From positions 1 through 43,040 of the forward strand of contig SGZL01000001.1 in assembly GCA_004213955.1 (NCBI GenBank): 43,040 bases of DNA, given 5' to 3'. This document shows, one piece after another, positions 1-9,818 of the stretch. Position numbers and translations under genes: made by a program. The stretch's first letter is position 1. Every line of letters begins with the position of its first letter. Source of the stretch: Gammaproteobacteria bacterium (GTDB taxonomy: Bacteria > Pseudomonadota > Gammaproteobacteria > Magnimaribacterales > AG-339-G14). Under the pieces are notes generated by a model. That model saw only the letters and a program-made list of their open reading frames with translations. It did not search any database and had not been told where the DNA came from.

Positions 1-90
1 GCGAAAGGAAAGATTTCAAAAAAATCCAATTGGAAAAAAGCATATGTCGCTCTTAAAGAAGGCGACCGAATAGAAATTACTCAAGATTAA
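1..90 (+). CDS. rplW: 50S ribosomal protein L23, C-terminal end (partial)
   Basis: The window opens inside a reading frame whose last 29 residues include the block NWKKAYVALKEGD, the conserved L23 C-terminus, ending in TAA. L23 sits at the exit of the ribosomal peptide tunnel and is the docking site for trigger factor and SRP. It is followed after three bases by rplB, exactly the S10-operon order. The 5' part lies outside the window, so length and start cannot be judged. Confidence 0.93.
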   Translation, partial: AKGKISKKSNWKKAYVALKEGDRIEITQD

Positions 91-93
91 ACA

Positions 94-918
94 ATGGCAA
101 TTACTAAAGCAAAACCAACCTCACCTGGCAGAAGATTTAGAAGTATCTCTTCAAATCCTGAGTTATTCAAAGGTAGGTCCTATCAGCCCCTAACTGAGTC
201 TAAATCAAACTCCGGAGGAAGAAATAATTCAGGCCGAATTACTACTAGGCACATTGGAGGAGGGCATAAACATCACTACAGAGTTATAGACTTTAAAAGA
301 AATAAAGACGGTATACCTGCAAAGGTTGAAAGAATTGAATATGATCCTAATAGATCAGCATTTATAGCTTTGGTTTTATATGCTGACGGAGAGAGAAGAT
401 ATATTATTGCTCCTAAAAATTTGAACGTTAAAGACGAGATTCTTTCTGGAAATTCTGCTCCTATTAGCGTGGGTAACACACTTGAATTAGATAATATTCC
501 AGTTGGCTCTACTTTGCACTGTATTGAATTAAAACCAAAGAAAGGAGCTCAAGTAGCTAGAAGCGCTGGAGCATCGGTTCAATATGTTGCAAAGGATGGA
601 GGCTATGCATCCTTAAGACTAAAGAGCGGAGAAGTTAGGAAAGTTTTAACTTCTTGCAGAGCAACTATAGGAGAGGTTTCTAATGCGGAACATTCTTTGA
701 AGTCTATAGGAAAAGCAGGAGCTAAAAGATGGTTAGGAGTAAGACCTACTGTCAGAGGAGTTGCGATGAATCCTGTTGATCATCCTCATGGAGGTGGAGA
801 AGGAAGAACTTCTGGGGGAAGACATCCTGTCTCGCCTTGGGGTACGCCAACAAAAGGTTATAGAACCAGAAATAATAAAAGAACAGATTCTTTGATTATT
901 AGAAGGAGGAAAAAGTAA
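94..918 (+). CDS. rplB: 50S ribosomal protein L2
   Basis: L2 is a primary 23S rRNA binder needed for subunit association and peptidyl-transferase activity. The 274-residue product matches the usual length (E. coli 273). The diagnostic C-terminal block [13 protein letters not shown] near residues 226-238 carries the conserved histidine implicated in peptide-bond formation, and the RNA-binding OB and SH3-like domains are full length. The ATG start is three bases after rplW, and the TAA shares its last base with the rpsS ATG, so translation is probably coupled. Confidence 0.98.
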   Translation: MAITKAKPTSPGRRFRSISSNPELFKGRSYQPLTESKSNSGGRNNSGRITTRHIGGGHKHHYRVIDFKRNKDGIPAKVERIEYDPNRSAFIALVLYADGERRYIIAPKNLNVKDEILSGNSAPISVGNTLELDNIPVGSTLHCIELKPKKGAQVARSAGASVQYVAKDGGYASLRLKSGEVRKVLTSCRATIGEVSNAEHSLKSIGKAGAKRWLGVRPTVRGVAMNPVDHPHGGGEGRTSGGRHPVSPWGTPTKGYRTRNNKRTDSLIIRRRKK

Positions 919-1187
919 TGCCTAGATCGATAAAAAAAGGGCCATTCGTAGACCATCATTTATTAGACAAGGTAGTAAAAGCCTCATCAAATAATGATAG
1001 AAAACCTATTAGAACTTGGTCCAGAAGATCATTGATCATTCCTGAAATGGTAGGGTTAACTATTTCAGTTCATAACGGCCGAGATCATGTCCCACTATCT
1101 ATTAAAGAAGATATGGTTGGACATAAGTTAGGTGAATTCGTGCTAACTAGAACTTTTAGGATGCACTCCGGAGATAGGAAAACATAA
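918..1187 (+). CDS. rpsS: 30S ribosomal protein S19
   Basis: S19 binds the head of the 30S subunit with S13, near the A-site tRNA. The 89-residue product (E. coli 92) begins [10 protein letters not shown] and contains the family signature around [14 protein letters not shown] (residues 67-80). The start overlaps the rplB stop as TAATG. It lies between rplB and rplV as in all S10 operons. No oddities are visible. Confidence 0.98.
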   Translation: MPRSIKKGPFVDHHLLDKVVKASSNNDRKPIRTWSRRSLIIPEMVGLTISVHNGRDHVPLSIKEDMVGHKLGEFVLTRTFRMHSGDRKT

Positions 1188-1188
1188 A

Positions 1189-1530
1189 ATGAACGAAGTA
1201 AAAGCAAAGCTAAGCCGTTTGCCTGTATCAGGATTCAAAGTTCGTCTTCTAGCTGATCAAATCAGAGGTAAATATGTCTCTGAAGCTTTAGACATTCTAA
1301 ATTTCAGTAAAAAATCCTCATCCAAAAATTTAAAAAAACTTCTTGAATCCGCTGTTGCTAACGCCGAGCACAATAATGGTTTAGATATAGATAGTCTATA
1401 TATTTCTGAGATCTCGGTTGATGAGGCTTTCTTGTTAAAGCGCATTAGACCAAGGGCCAGAGGAAGAGCAGATAGAATTCAAAAAAAATCTTGTCATATA
1501 AATTTGGCATTAAACACAAGGGAAATTTAA
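1189..1530 (+). CDS. rplV: 50S ribosomal protein L22
   Basis: L22 lines the nascent-peptide tunnel with a long beta hairpin. The 113-residue product (E. coli 110) has the C-terminal hairpin signature [15 protein letters not shown] at about residues 83-97. The tunnel loop looks intact. It starts one base after rpsS and its TAA directly abuts the rpsC ATG with no gap. Confidence 0.97.
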   Translation: MNEVKAKLSRLPVSGFKVRLLADQIRGKYVSEALDILNFSKKSSSKNLKKLLESAVANAEHNNGLDIDSLYISEISVDEAFLLKRIRPRARGRADRIQKKSCHINLALNTREI

Positions 1531-2181
1531 ATGGGACAAAAGGTTAATCCAATAGGCATTAGATTAGGTATTTCAAGAGATCATAACTCCATTTGGTATG
1601 CCGAAAAAAATAAATACCAGCAGCTTCTACTTAATGATTTTGCTGTAAGGGAATTTTTAAAGAAAAGATTGGACAATTCCTTTGTAAGTAAAATTGAAAT
1701 TGAAAGACCTTCTGAAAGCGCTAAGGTTTCAATTCACACTTCTAGACCAGGAATGATAATTGGAAAGAAAGGAGAAGATATTGATAAATTAAGAGCACAA
1801 CTTTCAGAATTAATGGAAGTTCCAGTCAGTTTAAATATCAAAGAAATAAGAAAACCTGATTTAGATGCTCAGTTAGTTTCTGCAAATATTGCAGTTCAAC
1901 TTGAAAGAAGAGCAATGTTCAGGAGAGTAATAAAAAGAGCTGCTCAAAATTGTATGAGACAAGGAGCGCTAGGAGTAAAAGTAAGAGTATCTGGCAGACT
2001 AGGGGGGGCAGAAATTGCCAGAGCTGAATGGCACAAAGAAGGACGAGTGCCTCTTCACACACTTAAAGCCGATATAGATTATGGATTAGCAGAAGCTAAA
2101 ACCACCTATGGAATCATCGGAGTTAAAGTATGGATTTGCAAAGGGGAAGTCCAAAAAAAGAAAAGCAAAATATCTGAATAA
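1531..2181 (+). CDS. rpsC: 30S ribosomal protein S3
   Basis: S3 forms part of the mRNA entry channel and its helicase activity. The 216-residue product (E. coli 233) starts with the invariant [14 protein letters not shown]. It has a type II KH domain with the GKKG loop at residues 78-81 and a C-terminal S3 domain containing [14 protein letters not shown]. The tail is somewhat shorter than in E. coli, ending in a lysine-rich stretch. The start immediately follows the rplV stop. Confidence 0.98.
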   Translation: MGQKVNPIGIRLGISRDHNSIWYAEKNKYQQLLLNDFAVREFLKKRLDNSFVSKIEIERPSESAKVSIHTSRPGMIIGKKGEDIDKLRAQLSELMEVPVSLNIKEIRKPDLDAQLVSANIAVQLERRAMFRRVIKRAAQNCMRQGALGVKVRVSGRLGGAEIARAEWHKEGRVPLHTLKADIDYGLAEAKTTYGIIGVKVWICKGEVQKKKSKISE

Positions 2182-2183
2182 TT

Positions 2184-2597
2184 ATGTTTCAACCTAAGAG
2201 AACAAAGTATAGAAAACAAATGAAAGGTAGAAATACCGGTCTCTCACATAAATCAAATACACTTGATTTCGGGGCATTTGGACTAAAGGCAACTTCTAGA
2301 GGTCAGATTACTTCCAGACAGATTGAAGCAGCTAGGAGAGCAATGACAAGGCATGTTAAGAGAGGTGCGCAAATTTGGATAAGGGTATTTCCTGATAAAC
2401 CAATTACTAAAAAACCCCTCGAAGTAAGACAAGGGAAAGGCAAGGGAAATGTAGAATATTACGTAGCCCCTATAAAGCCAGGAAAGATTCTTTATGAAAT
2501 GGAAGGCGTCGATGAAGCTCTTGCTAGAGAAGCCTTTGCTCTTGCTGCAGCTAAATTACCTGTAGCCACTAAATTTATTGCAAGAAAATCGGTCTAA
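2184..2597 (+). CDS. rplP: 50S ribosomal protein L16
   Basis: L16 helps shape the A-site cleft and positions the acceptor arm of aminoacyl-tRNA. The 137-residue product (E. coli 136) begins [16 protein letters not shown] and holds the family blocks [12 protein letters not shown] (about residues 46-57) and RMGKGKG-like [13 protein letters not shown] (78-90). The arginine hydroxylated by RoxA in E. coli (R81) lies in this second block, but there is no evidence here for the enzyme. The TAA shares a base with the rpmC ATG. Confidence 0.97.
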   Translation: MFQPKRTKYRKQMKGRNTGLSHKSNTLDFGAFGLKATSRGQITSRQIEAARRAMTRHVKRGAQIWIRVFPDKPITKKPLEVRQGKGKGNVEYYVAPIKPGKILYEMEGVDEALAREAFALAAAKLPVATKFIARKSV

Positions 2598-2785
2598 TGG
2601 CAAAAAAAATTACAGATAAAAATTTAGAACAAATAAAGAAGTTAAATAAAACTTATTTTGATTTAAAAATGAAACACGCAAGTCTTGCTCTAAAAGAAAC
2701 GCACAAATTATCAGAGACTAGAAAAGATATAGCAAGAATTAAGACACAGATGAACCAAGAAAAGAGGTTGTTAGAAAATGAGTGA
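2597..2785 (+). CDS. rpmC: 50S ribosomal protein L29
   Basis: L29 is a small two-helix protein beside L23 at the tunnel exit. The 62-residue product (E. coli 63) has the typical helical composition and the ending TRKDIARIKTQMNQ. Its identity is supported mainly by position between rplP and rpsQ and by length. Its 3' end overlaps rpsQ by eight bases, one of the longer same-strand overlaps in this cluster. Confidence 0.95.
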   Translation: MAKKITDKNLEQIKKLNKTYFDLKMKHASLALKETHKLSETRKDIARIKTQMNQEKRLLENE

Positions 2786-3041
2786 AACTAAAAGAACAAT
2801 GATCGGTTCAGTTATAAGTTTATCTGGAGATAAATCAAGAGTGGCTTTAATTCAACGAACTGTGAAACATAGTTTAGTTGGAAAAATCATGAAGAGATCT
2901 TCAAAAATTAGATTTCACGATAAAGATAATATTTCTCAGCTAGGAGATAAAGTAAAAATCAAAGAAACAAAGCCAATTTCTAAAACCAAATCGTGGGAAT
3001 TAGTAGAGATTATGAAGGCCTCTCAAGGAGACGCGGGATGA
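2778..3041 (+). CDS. rpsQ: 30S ribosomal protein S17
   Basis: S17 is a primary 16S rRNA 5'-domain binder with an OB fold. The 87-residue product (E. coli 84) has the S17 pattern, with [16 protein letters not shown] at the N-terminus and [19 protein letters not shown] near residues 55-73. The ATG lies inside the end of rpmC, and the TGA overlaps the rplN ATG as ATGA. In E. coli the spc promoter lies just after this gene; here there is no room for it. Confidence 0.97.
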   Translation: MSETKRTMIGSVISLSGDKSRVALIQRTVKHSLVGKIMKRSSKIRFHDKDNISQLGDKVKIKETKPISKTKSWELVEIMKASQGDAG

Positions 3042-3406
3042 TACAAGCTCAATCTAGATTACTTGTGGCTGACAATAGCGGCGCTAGAGAAGTCATGTGC
3101 ATTAAAGTACTTGGAGGGTCCAAGCGAAGATATGCGCACGTAGGAGACGTAATTAAAGTTGCTATCAAAGAGGCAATTCCTACTGGAAGGGTAAAAAAAG
3201 GACAGGTTGCAGATGCTGTGATAGTAAGAACAAAAAAAAATATAAAACGTGAAGACGGCTCAAGCATAAAGTTTGACGATAATGCTGCTGTTTTAATTAA
3301 TGCTCAAAAACAACCAATCGGAACTAGAATTTTTGGCCCTGTTTCAAGAGAATTAAGATCGAAGGATTTTATGAAAATAATATCATTAGCTCCTGAGGTA
3401 ATTTGA
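3038..3406 (+). CDS. rplN: 50S ribosomal protein L14
   Basis: L14 sits on the subunit interface and contacts 16S rRNA. From the ATG at 3038 the product is 122 residues, the standard length, starting [16 protein letters not shown], with the signature region [16 protein letters not shown] at about residues 39-54. A longer frame beginning further upstream would add non-homologous residues, so the ATGA overlap with rpsQ is preferred. The TGA overlaps the rplX ATG. Confidence 0.97.
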   Translation: MIQAQSRLLVADNSGAREVMCIKVLGGSKRRYAHVGDVIKVAIKEAIPTGRVKKGQVADAVIVRTKKNIKREDGSSIKFDDNAAVLINAQKQPIGTRIFGPVSRELRSKDFMKIISLAPEVI

Positions 3407-3717
3407 TGAATAAGCTAAGAACAGGCGACGAAGTTATAATCATTTCAGGCAAGGATAAGGGCAAAACTGGAACTCTTACGAAGTTTGTATCTAAAGATAA
3501 ATGCATAGTGATGGGCCTAAAAATAGTAAAAAAACACCAAAAACCTAACCCTCAATTAAATATTGCTGGAGGAATTATAGAGAAAGAGTCGCCAATCCAC
3601 TTATCTAACATTGCCATATACAACAAAAAAACTAAAAAAGCAGACAAAGTAAAAATATCAATAGAAGAAAAAAGTAAAAAAAGAATTTTTAAATCTGACG
3701 GTAAAGAAATTAAATGA
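3406..3717 (+). CDS. rplX: 50S ribosomal protein L24
   Basis: L24 is an early assembly initiator on the 23S rRNA 5' end. With the ATG at 3406 the product is 103 residues (E. coli 104). The KOW motif is visible at the N-terminus (residues 1-30), including [17 protein letters not shown] codon at 3403 could in principle start it, but the ATG gives the standard length and a TGATG overlap with rplN. The TGA overlaps the rplE start by four bases. Confidence 0.96.
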   Translation: MNKLRTGDEVIIISGKDKGKTGTLTKFVSKDKCIVMGLKIVKKHQKPNPQLNIAGGIIEKESPIHLSNIAIYNKKTKKADKVKISIEEKSKKRIFKSDGKEIK

Positions 3718-4262
3718 ATAGTTCTATTATAAAAAAGACATTTGTGGAGGAAGCAATCCCAAATTTATTGAAGGATTTAAACCTTAAGTCTTCAATGGCT
3801 GTTCCTAAAATCACTAAAGTATCTTTGAATATGGGATTAGGTGCTGATGCCATTAATGACAGAAAAGTTTTAGATGGAGTAATGGAGGAACTAAAAGCAA
3901 TTTCTGGACAACTACCTGTAAAAACAACTGCGAGAAAATCTGTCGCTAGCTTTAAGCTAAGAGAAGGTTTTGCTATTGGGTGCAAAGTTACCTTGAGAGG
4001 AGAAAGGATGTATGAATTTTTAGATAGGCTTTTAAGTATCGCTATTCCAAGAGAAAGAGATTTTAGAGGTTTAGATCCCAAGTCTTTTGATGGAAGAGGG
4101 AACTACTCTATAGGAATTAAAGAGCATATTATTTTTCCAGAAATTGACTATGATAAAGTTCAAAAAATAAGAGGTTTAGATATCAGCATCACCACATCTG
4201 CTAATGATGATGACGAGGGCTTAAAACTTTTAACTGCATTAAAATTTCCATTTAAAAACTGA
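3714..4262 (+). CDS. rplE: 50S ribosomal protein L5
   Basis: L5 binds 5S rRNA and the P-site tRNA and forms bridge B1b with S13. The 182-residue product (E. coli 179) includes the signature [11 protein letters not shown] at about residues 34-44, [14 protein letters not shown] at about 71-84, and the C-terminal block [14 protein letters not shown]. It overlaps rplX by four bases. In E. coli the S8 repressor site lies at the start of this gene. I did not find a clear copy by eye. Confidence 0.97.
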   Translation: MNSSIIKKTFVEEAIPNLLKDLNLKSSMAVPKITKVSLNMGLGADAINDRKVLDGVMEELKAISGQLPVKTTARKSVASFKLREGFAIGCKVTLRGERMYEFLDRLLSIAIPRERDFRGLDPKSFDGRGNYSIGIKEHIIFPEIDYDKVQKIRGLDISITTSANDDDEGLKLLTALKFPFKN

Positions 4263-4269
4263 GGTATTC

Positions 4270-4575
4270 ATGGCTAAAAAATCAATGATTGCTAGAGAAA
4301 ACAAAAGACTAAAAATGGTCGAGAAGTTTTCAAAAAAAAGAAGCGATTTAAAGAAAATAATTAACAGTTTCTCAAGTTCAGAAGAAGAAAAAGATTTGGC
4401 AATGAAAAAGCTACAAAAATTACCCAGAGATGCTAGCCCCGTTAGACTTCAAAGAAGATGCCAGATAACAGGTAGGCCTCATGCGGTTTACAGAAAATTT
4501 GGATTATCTAGAAATAAATTAAGAGAGCTTGCTATGAAAGGCGATGTTCCAGGATTAGTAAAAGCAAGTTGGTAA
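4270..4575 (+). CDS. rpsN: 30S ribosomal protein S14, zinc-free form
   Basis: S14 assembles late in the 30S head. The 101-residue length and the ending [11 protein letters not shown] match the long, zinc-independent form found in E. coli. The CxxC pairs of the short zinc form are absent: only one cysteine is seen, in [10 protein letters not shown] at residues 61-70. Seven bases separate it from rplE, with a GAGGT ribosome-binding site in the gap. Confidence 0.97.
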   Translation: MAKKSMIARENKRLKMVEKFSKKRSDLKKIINSFSSSEEEKDLAMKKLQKLPRDASPVRLQRRCQITGRPHAVYRKFGLSRNKLRELAMKGDVPGLVKASW

Positions 4576-4591
4576 ATATCAGGAGATTTAT

Positions 4592-4987
4592 ATGAGTTTT
4601 CAGGACCCCATTTCAGATATGATTTCAAGAATCAAGAATGCTCAATTGAGAGGGCATGAAAAAGTTTCTTTTGGATCCTCAAAATTAAAGAAAGCAATTT
4701 GCGAAGTTTTGCTTGATGAAGGTTTTATTAGAAAGTCAGAATTAGTAGGCGATTCACCGAAGCAGGAAATAGAACTTACCTTAAAATATTTTGAAAATCA
4801 GCCTGTGATAAAAGAATTCAGAAGAGAAAGCAAACCAGGTTTAAGAAAATATTTTGCAAGTAAGGAAATACCTCCTGTCAAAGGAGGCCTTGGAATTGGA
4901 ATATTGACTACTTCAAAAGGAGTTTTAACCGATAAACAGGCAAAATCACAAAATTTAGGCGGCGAGCTTATTTGCTCAATTTTTTAA
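4592..4987 (+). CDS. rpsH: 30S ribosomal protein S8
   Basis: S8 is a primary binder of the 16S central domain and, in enteric bacteria, the repressor of the spc operon. The 131-residue product (E. coli 130) begins MSFQDPISDMISRIKNAQ and carries the family signature GLGIGILTTSKGVLTDKQA at about residues 97-115. A ribosome-binding site (AGGAG) precedes the ATG. Whether it still autoregulates cannot be told from the protein. Confidence 0.97.
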   Translation: MSFQDPISDMISRIKNAQLRGHEKVSFGSSKLKKAICEVLLDEGFIRKSELVGDSPKQEIELTLKYFENQPVIKEFRRESKPGLRKYFASKEIPPVKGGLGIGILTTSKGVLTDKQAKSQNLGGELICSIF

Positions 4988-4988
4988 A

Positions 4989-5522
4989 ATGGCTAGAAAT
5001 ACTAAAAGACCAATTAATTTTTCTGAAGGCGTAACAGCTCAAGTTAAAGGTAAATTAGTTACCTTTGAGGGGAAAAAGGGTTCAATGGATCTTGATGTTC
5101 ATTCAGAAGTTAACGTTGAAGCCAACGAGGAATCTATATTATTTTCTCCAGCTAACGATACAAAAGATTCAGTTACTTTAACTAGCACAATGCGATCATT
5201 AGCTAAAAATATTATAGAAGGTGTATCAGAAGGTTTTGAAAAAAAATTAGAAATTAACGGAGTAGGATACAGAGTTAAGGTTAATGGTAATAAGGTTGAG
5301 TTATCTTTAGGTTACTCGCATCCAATAAATTATGATCTGCCAGATGGAATTACAGCTGAATCTCCTTCTCAAACAGAGTTAGTTTTAAATTCATCAGATA
5401 AGCAACTATTGGGAGATGTTGCTTCAAAAATAAGATCTTTTAGACCTCCTGAGCCATATAAAGGGAAAGGAATAAAGTATTCAGATGAAAAGATCATAAG
5501 AAAGGAATCTAAAAAAGCTTAA
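4989..5522 (+). CDS. rplF: 50S ribosomal protein L6
   Basis: L6 supports the sarcin-ricin loop and GTPase centre. Its 177 residues equal E. coli L6. The two repeated alpha-beta domains are visible, and the C-terminal signature [14 protein letters not shown] lies at about residues 154-167. It starts one base after rpsH. No anomalies are seen. Confidence 0.97.
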   Translation: MARNTKRPINFSEGVTAQVKGKLVTFEGKKGSMDLDVHSEVNVEANEESILFSPANDTKDSVTLTSTMRSLAKNIIEGVSEGFEKKLEINGVGYRVKVNGNKVELSLGYSHPINYDLPDGITAESPSQTELVLNSSDKQLLGDVASKIRSFRPPEPYKGKGIKYSDEKIIRKESKKA

Positions 5523-5527
5523 GAGAT

Positions 5528-5878
5528 ATGACTAATAAAATTAATGCAAGAAATAGAAGAGCAAAGAAGCTAAGAGCCCACGCAATTGACTTAAAGACCA
5601 ATAGATTGAGTGTTTTTAGATCTGGAAAGCATATATATGCTCAAGTTTTTTCTTTAGATGGAAAAGAGATAATTGCACAAGCTTCTTCTCTAGACAAAGG
5701 TATTAAATTAGAGAAAACAGGAAATATTGAGGCGGCTTCAAAAGTTGGAGAGGAAATTGGCAAAAGAGCTCTTAAAAAAGGTATAGAAAAAGTTTCTTTT
5801 GACAGATCTGGTTATAAATATCATGGTCGAGTTAAGTCTTTAGCAGATGGTGCGAGAGCTTCAGGTTTAAAATTTTAG
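5528..5878 (+). CDS. rplR: 50S ribosomal protein L18
   Basis: L18 carries 5S rRNA into the 50S subunit together with L5. The 116-residue product (E. coli 117) has a basic N-terminus ([14 protein letters not shown]) and the C-terminal block [20 protein letters not shown], which is diagnostic for the family. It lies between rplF and rpsE, as expected. Confidence 0.97.
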   Translation: MTNKINARNRRAKKLRAHAIDLKTNRLSVFRSGKHIYAQVFSLDGKEIIAQASSLDKGIKLEKTGNIEAASKVGEEIGKRALKKGIEKVSFDRSGYKYHGRVKSLADGARASGLKF

Positions 5879-5888
5879 GAAAAAATTT

Positions 5889-6374
5889 ATGAATGAAAAT
5901 ATAGATCAACAAAGTGGCGAAGCTCTAGAAGAAAAACTCGTTGGAGTAAATCGAGTTGCAAAAGTTGTTAAAGGGGGAAGAATTTTTGGCTTCACTGCAT
6001 TAACTGTAGTGGGAGATGGAAAGGGTAAAGTAGGGTTTGGCAGAGGTAAAGCTAGAGAAGTTCCAATTGCTATCCAAAAGGCCCTAGAAAATGCTAGAAG
6101 GAATATCTCTAGTATTGATCTTAATGGCAATACTATCCATTATGCTGTGAAAGCAAGACATGGTTCTGCAACAGTTTATATGCAACCTGCCTCGCCAGGA
6201 ACTGGAATAATCGCTGGAGGTGCCATGAGAGCTGTACTAGAGTTAGCTGGCGTGAAAGATGTTCTGGCTAAATCTTACGGTTCAACAAATCCTATAAACG
6301 TAGTCAGAGCCACCTTTAAAGGATTGGCAAGCATTGAGTCTCCAGAGAAAGTAAATATTAGGAGATCTAAATAA
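5889..6374 (+). CDS. rpsE: 30S ribosomal protein S5
   Basis: S5 contributes to mRNA entry and decoding accuracy. The 161-residue product (E. coli 167) has the double-stranded-RNA-binding-like N-domain with [20 protein letters not shown] (about residues 22-41) and [14 protein letters not shown], then the C-terminal S5 fold with [27 protein letters not shown] precedes the start. The TAA overlaps the rpmD ATG by one base. Confidence 0.97.
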   Translation: MNENIDQQSGEALEEKLVGVNRVAKVVKGGRIFGFTALTVVGDGKGKVGFGRGKAREVPIAIQKALENARRNISSIDLNGNTIHYAVKARHGSATVYMQPASPGTGIIAGGAMRAVLELAGVKDVLAKSYGSTNPINVVRATFKGLASIESPEKVNIRRSK

Positions 6375-6565
6375 TGCCTAAAAAAGATTTGAACACAATA
6401 AAAGTTAAACAGATTAAAAGCTTGTCTGGAATAAGAGACAAACATAGGAAATCTGTCAAAGGATTAGGTTTGAAAAAAATTAATCACATTGTTGAAGTCT
6501 TAGATTCACCTGAAAACAGAGGCATGATTAATAAAGTTAACCATGTTGTAAAAATTATTGATTAG
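6374..6565 (+). CDS. rpmD: 50S ribosomal protein L30
   Basis: L30 is a small non-essential 50S protein, often lost from reduced genomes; it is kept here. The 63-residue product (E. coli 59) has the family core [20 protein letters not shown] at about residues 13-32 and the ending [14 protein letters not shown]. It starts as TAATG on the rpsE stop. Position and core together make the call firm. Confidence 0.94.
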   Translation: MPKKDLNTIKVKQIKSLSGIRDKHRKSVKGLGLKKINHIVEVLDSPENRGMINKVNHVVKIID

Positions 6566-6566
6566 T

Positions 6567-6995
6567 ATGAGTTTAAATAAGATTAATTCTATTGCTTCAA
6601 ATAAATCTCCAAAGAGAGTTGGTAGAGGCTCTGCTTCTGGTTCTGGAAAAACTTCTGGAAGAGGTCATAAAGGGCAGAAAGCTAGATCTGGAGGAAAAGT
6701 AAGACCTGGATTTGAAGGAGGGCAAATGCCCATTCAGCAAAGGCTGCCTAAATTTGGATTTTCATCAAGAAAAGCTAGTCAAAAATGTCATATCAAAATT
6801 CGAGACCTCGAGAATATTGAATCAGAAGTTATAGATATTGAGATACTTAAGTCTAAAAAGTTAATAAAAAATAAAATTAAGGAAGTGAAAGTAATACTTG
6901 GCGGCGAGCTCACAAAGTCAGTTAAATTAAAAGGCTTAAAGGTATCAAAAGCGGCTAGAGAAGAGATTACAAGTAAAGGTGGAGAAATAAATTAA
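6567..6995 (+). CDS. rplO: 50S ribosomal protein L15
   Basis: L15 is an assembly protein that threads into the 50S core. From the ATG at 6567 the product is 142 residues (E. coli 144). It has the glycine/arginine-rich N-terminal tail with [13 protein letters not shown] (about residues 31-43) and the C-terminal repeat region ending [21 protein letters not shown] nine bases upstream is in frame but falls inside rpmD and adds nothing recognisable, so the ATG is preferred. Confidence 0.96.
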   Translation: MSLNKINSIASNKSPKRVGRGSASGSGKTSGRGHKGQKARSGGKVRPGFEGGQMPIQQRLPKFGFSSRKASQKCHIKIRDLENIESEVIDIEILKSKKLIKNKIKEVKVILGGELTKSVKLKGLKVSKAAREEITSKGGEIN

Positions 6996-6996
6996 A

Positions 6997-8301
6997 ATGT
7001 CTGCGTTAGGATTTAAATCAGACGGATTGAAAGAACTTTGGTCAAGATTAAGGTTTGTTCTCCTTGCAATAATAATTTATAGGATTGGGACTCATATCCC
7101 AGTTCCAGGAATTGACCCCCTGAAAATTTCTTCATTATTTGATCAAAATCAAGGGACTCTTTTAGGGTTATTTAATATGTTCTCTGGTGGAGCTTTAGAA
7201 AGAATGAGCATCATGGCTCTTAATGTGGTTCCTTATATAACTGCTGCAATCGTAATGAATCTTTTAGAGGCGACAACTCCTAGTTTAAAAAAATTATTTA
7301 GACAGGAAGGAGAAGCTGGAAGAAGAAAAAGAACGGCTTATGTAAGACTTGGCACACTTGTACTAGCTATATTTCAGTCCATTGGTTTTGCAATAGCTTT
7401 ATCTTCGCAAGGTATGGCTGTTAATCCAGGACTAGGATTTGTTGTTACAGCAGTTATCTCTTTTGTGACAGGTACAATGTTTCTTGTTTGGCTAGGAGAA
7501 CAAGTAAATGAGAGAGGAATAGGAAATGGGATTTCGTTAATCATTTTCGCTAGTATTGTTTCAGGCTTACCAAGCGCTGTAGGTCAATCATTTGAAGCAT
7601 CTCGTCAAGGAGAGATTAGTTTATTATTGCTTCTCCTCATTGCAATTTTTGCAATATTAGCAATCGCTTTTATTGTTTGGATTGAAAGAGCTCAACGAAG
7701 GATAACTGTAAACTATGCCAGAAGATCACCTAATCAAATGAATATGGGTCAGGCCTCTCATTTACCACTTAAGGTAAACATGGCTGGAGTTATCCCAGCA
7801 ATATTTGCAAGCAGCTTAGTTTTATTTCCCGCATCTATGAGTTCATGGTTCGGTCAAAATGATGGTTTTGAGTGGCTGCAAGAGGTATCTTTAGCGTTAA
7901 GTCCAGGTCAACCTCTTTATGTTGTAGTATTTGCAGTATTAATTGCCTATTTTTGTTTCTTTTATACTGCTATTCAATTTCCTGCAAAAGATATATCGGA
8001 TAATTTAAAAAGGTCTGGCGGGTTCCTCCCTGGTATAAGACCTGGTGATCACACTGTAGATTACATAGACAATGTCATGTCAAGATTAACCATTTGGGGC
8101 TCTTTATATATGATTGTCATTTGTTTAGCACCTCAGTTCCTTATTGTTTCAGCCAATGCACCATTCTATTTGGGTGGCACCTCTCTTTTAATTGCAGTAG
8201 TAGTAGTAATGGACTTCATGGCTCAGGTACAATCACACCTTTTATCCAGCCAGTATCAATCTTTAATGAAAAAGGCAAATCTTAAAGGGTATAAAAGATA
8301 A
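6997..8301 (+). CDS. secY: Protein translocase subunit SecY
   Basis: SecY is the pore-forming subunit of the SecYEG inner-membrane channel for secreted and membrane proteins. The 434-residue product (E. coli 443) has about ten hydrophobic segments. It carries the N-terminal signature [14 protein letters not shown] (about residues 28-41) and the cytosolic loop [16 protein letters not shown] (about 228-243), the conserved SecA/ribosome contact. The ending [19 protein letters not shown] is typical. It is cotranscribed with the ribosomal genes, the standard spc-operon location. Confidence 0.98.
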   Translation: MSALGFKSDGLKELWSRLRFVLLAIIIYRIGTHIPVPGIDPLKISSLFDQNQGTLLGLFNMFSGGALERMSIMALNVVPYITAAIVMNLLEATTPSLKKLFRQEGEAGRRKRTAYVRLGTLVLAIFQSIGFAIALSSQGMAVNPGLGFVVTAVISFVTGTMFLVWLGEQVNERGIGNGISLIIFASIVSGLPSAVGQSFEASRQGEISLLLLLLIAIFAILAIAFIVWIERAQRRITVNYARRSPNQMNMGQASHLPLKVNMAGVIPAIFASSLVLFPASMSSWFGQNDGFEWLQEVSLALSPGQPLYVVVFAVLIAYFCFFYTAIQFPAKDISDNLKRSGGFLPGIRPGDHTVDYIDNVMSRLTIWGSLYMIVICLAPQFLIVSANAPFYLGGTSLLIAVVVVMDFMAQVQSHLLSSQYQSLMKKANLKGYKR

Positions 8302-8306
8302 TAATT

Positions 8307-8423
8307 ATGAAAGTAAGAGCATCAGTAAAAAAGATTTGTAAAGATTGCAAGCTTATTAAACGAAGAGGGGTAAATTATGTAATTTGTCCCACTGATCCTA
8401 AACATAAACAGAGGCAGGGATAA
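8307..8423 (+). CDS. rpmJ: 50S ribosomal protein L36, zinc-binding form
   Basis: This 38-residue frame, ATG at 8307 and TAA at 8421-8423, starts [11 protein letters not shown] and ends HKQRQG, the L36 pattern. The zinc ligands C11, C14, C27 and H33 are all present, so this is the zinc (C+) form. L36 organises 23S rRNA helices at the base of the GTPase centre. The gene fills the gap between secY and rpsM, and its stop overlaps the rpsM ATG by one base. Confidence 0.97.
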   Translation: MKVRASVKKICKDCKLIKRRGVNYVICPTDPKHKQRQG

Positions 8424-8779
8424 TGGCAAGGGTAGCAGGTATAAATATTCCGGACAGAAAACAAGCTTGGATCTCTCTTACCCATATCTTTGGTATTGGA
8501 AGAACTAAAGCGCTTGAGATATGTGCTGCAAGCGGTATTAAACACGATACTAAAATAGAAGCTTTAAATGAAGCAGAAATAGAAAAATTGAGAAAAACGG
8601 TCTCAGATTATTTAGTAGAAGGTGACTTAAGAAGGGAAATAAGTACAAATATTAAAAGACTAATGGACCTAGGCACAAATAGAGGTATTAGACATAGAAA
8701 AAGACTTCCAGTAAGAGGACAAAGAACAAAAACTAACGCAAGAACAAGAAAAGGCCCAAGAAAGCCTATTAGAAGATAA
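8423..8779 (+). CDS. rpsM: 30S ribosomal protein S13
   Basis: S13 lies in the 30S head and forms bridges to L5 and the P-site tRNA. Its 118 residues equal E. coli S13. It begins [14 protein letters not shown] and contains the helix-two-turn-helix motif [13 protein letters not shown] near residues 22-34 and the tail [17 protein letters not shown]. It opens the alpha-operon segment, but with TAATG overlap on rpmJ there is no room for a separate promoter or leader. Confidence 0.98.
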   Translation: MARVAGINIPDRKQAWISLTHIFGIGRTKALEICAASGIKHDTKIEALNEAEIEKLRKTVSDYLVEGDLRREISTNIKRLMDLGTNRGIRHRKRLPVRGQRTKTNARTRKGPRKPIRR

Positions 8780-8787
8780 AAATAATT

Positions 8788-9174
8788 ATGGTAAACAAAA
8801 ACACTAAAACAAAAAAATCTAAAATGGTTTCAAATGATGGAGTCGCTCATATTTTGGCAACATTTAATAACACAATTATTAATATAACTGACAAACAGGG
8901 CAATACTATTGCTTGGTCAAGTTCGGGAGCAAATGGGTTTAAAGGTTCAAGAAAAAGCACTCCTTTTGCTGCGCAGATAGCTGCAGACAAAGCAGGTCAA
9001 GCTGCAATGGCTCTAGGAATGACAACGGTAGAAGTAGAGGTATCTGGACCCGGCTCAGGAAGAGAATCTGCTGTTAGAGCTTTAAACGGCTGTGGATTAA
9101 AAATTACAAAAATCTCAGATGTAACTCCAATTCCTCACAATGGATGTCGACCCCCTAAAAAAAGGAGAGTATAA
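8788..9174 (+). CDS. rpsK: 30S ribosomal protein S11
   Basis: S11 forms the 30S platform at the mRNA exit, next to the Shine-Dalgarno helix. The 128-residue product (E. coli 129) has the family blocks [15 protein letters not shown] and [19 protein letters not shown] (about residues 46-64), and the ending [16 protein letters not shown] is diagnostic. It is the second gene of the alpha segment. Confidence 0.98.
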   Translation: MVNKNTKTKKSKMVSNDGVAHILATFNNTIINITDKQGNTIAWSSSGANGFKGSRKSTPFAAQIAADKAGQAAMALGMTTVEVEVSGPGSGRESAVRALNGCGLKITKISDVTPIPHNGCRPPKKRRV

Positions 9175-9177
9175 AGA

Positions 9178-9798
9178 ATGGCTAGATACACAGGTCCAAG
9201 AAATAAATTATCCAGAAGAGAAGGTACTGATCTTTTTTTAAAAAGTGGATATAGATCTTATGATTCAAAAATAAGATCAGAAAATCCTCCTGGCACACAT
9301 GGTGCTAGAAGAGTGAGACTTTCTGATTTTGGAGTCCAATTGAGAGAAAAGCAAAAAGTTAAAAGAATTTATGGAGTTCTAGAAAGACAGTTCAGAAATT
9401 ACTATAAACTTGCAGCCAGACAAAAAGGAGAAACAGGAACGAATTTATTAGTTTTCCTTGAATCTAGACTGGATAATTTAGTCTATCGAATGGGTTTTGC
9501 CTCAACTAGGTCAGAAGCGAGACAATTAGTAACGCATAAAGCTATCTTAGTGAATGGATCAATTGTCAATGTGCCTTCATACATCGTAAATGAGGGAGAT
9601 AAGATTTCAATAAGTGAAAAGGGGAAAAATCAAAAAAGAATTAATCAAGCCATTGAGCTTTCTGCAGGAAGAGAGAGTTGCGATTGGATTTCAGTTGATC
9701 ATAAAGATTATTCTGGAACTTTTGATTCTATTCCAACAAGAGAACTACTAAGTAACGAAATTAATGAAAATTATATTGTTGAACTTTATTCAAGATAA
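9178..9798 (+). CDS. rpsD: 30S ribosomal protein S4
   Basis: S4 nucleates 30S assembly and in enteric bacteria represses the alpha operon. Its 206 residues equal E. coli S4. It begins [20 protein letters not shown] and contains the S4 RNA-binding domain at about residues 96-160, with [19 protein letters not shown]. The N-terminal zinc cysteines of other S4 families are absent. The end VELYSR is typical. Confidence 0.98.
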   Translation: MARYTGPRNKLSRREGTDLFLKSGYRSYDSKIRSENPPGTHGARRVRLSDFGVQLREKQKVKRIYGVLERQFRNYYKLAARQKGETGTNLLVFLESRLDNLVYRMGFASTRSEARQLVTHKAILVNGSIVNVPSYIVNEGDKISISEKGKNQKRINQAIELSAGRESCDWISVDHKDYSGTFDSIPTRELLSNEINENYIVELYSR

Positions 9799-9818
9799 CA
9801 CTAAAACTGAGGTAAATT

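Noticed and set aside
3710-4081. A 123-codon open frame on the minus strand opposite rplE
   Set aside because: It lies wholly opposite a conserved ribosomal gene, has no recognisable domain, and its residues mirror the rplE codons. It is a chance frame.
8094-8285. A short plus-strand open frame inside secY
   Set aside because: It is in an alternative frame of the conserved SecY C-terminus, with no ribosome-binding site and no family resemblance.
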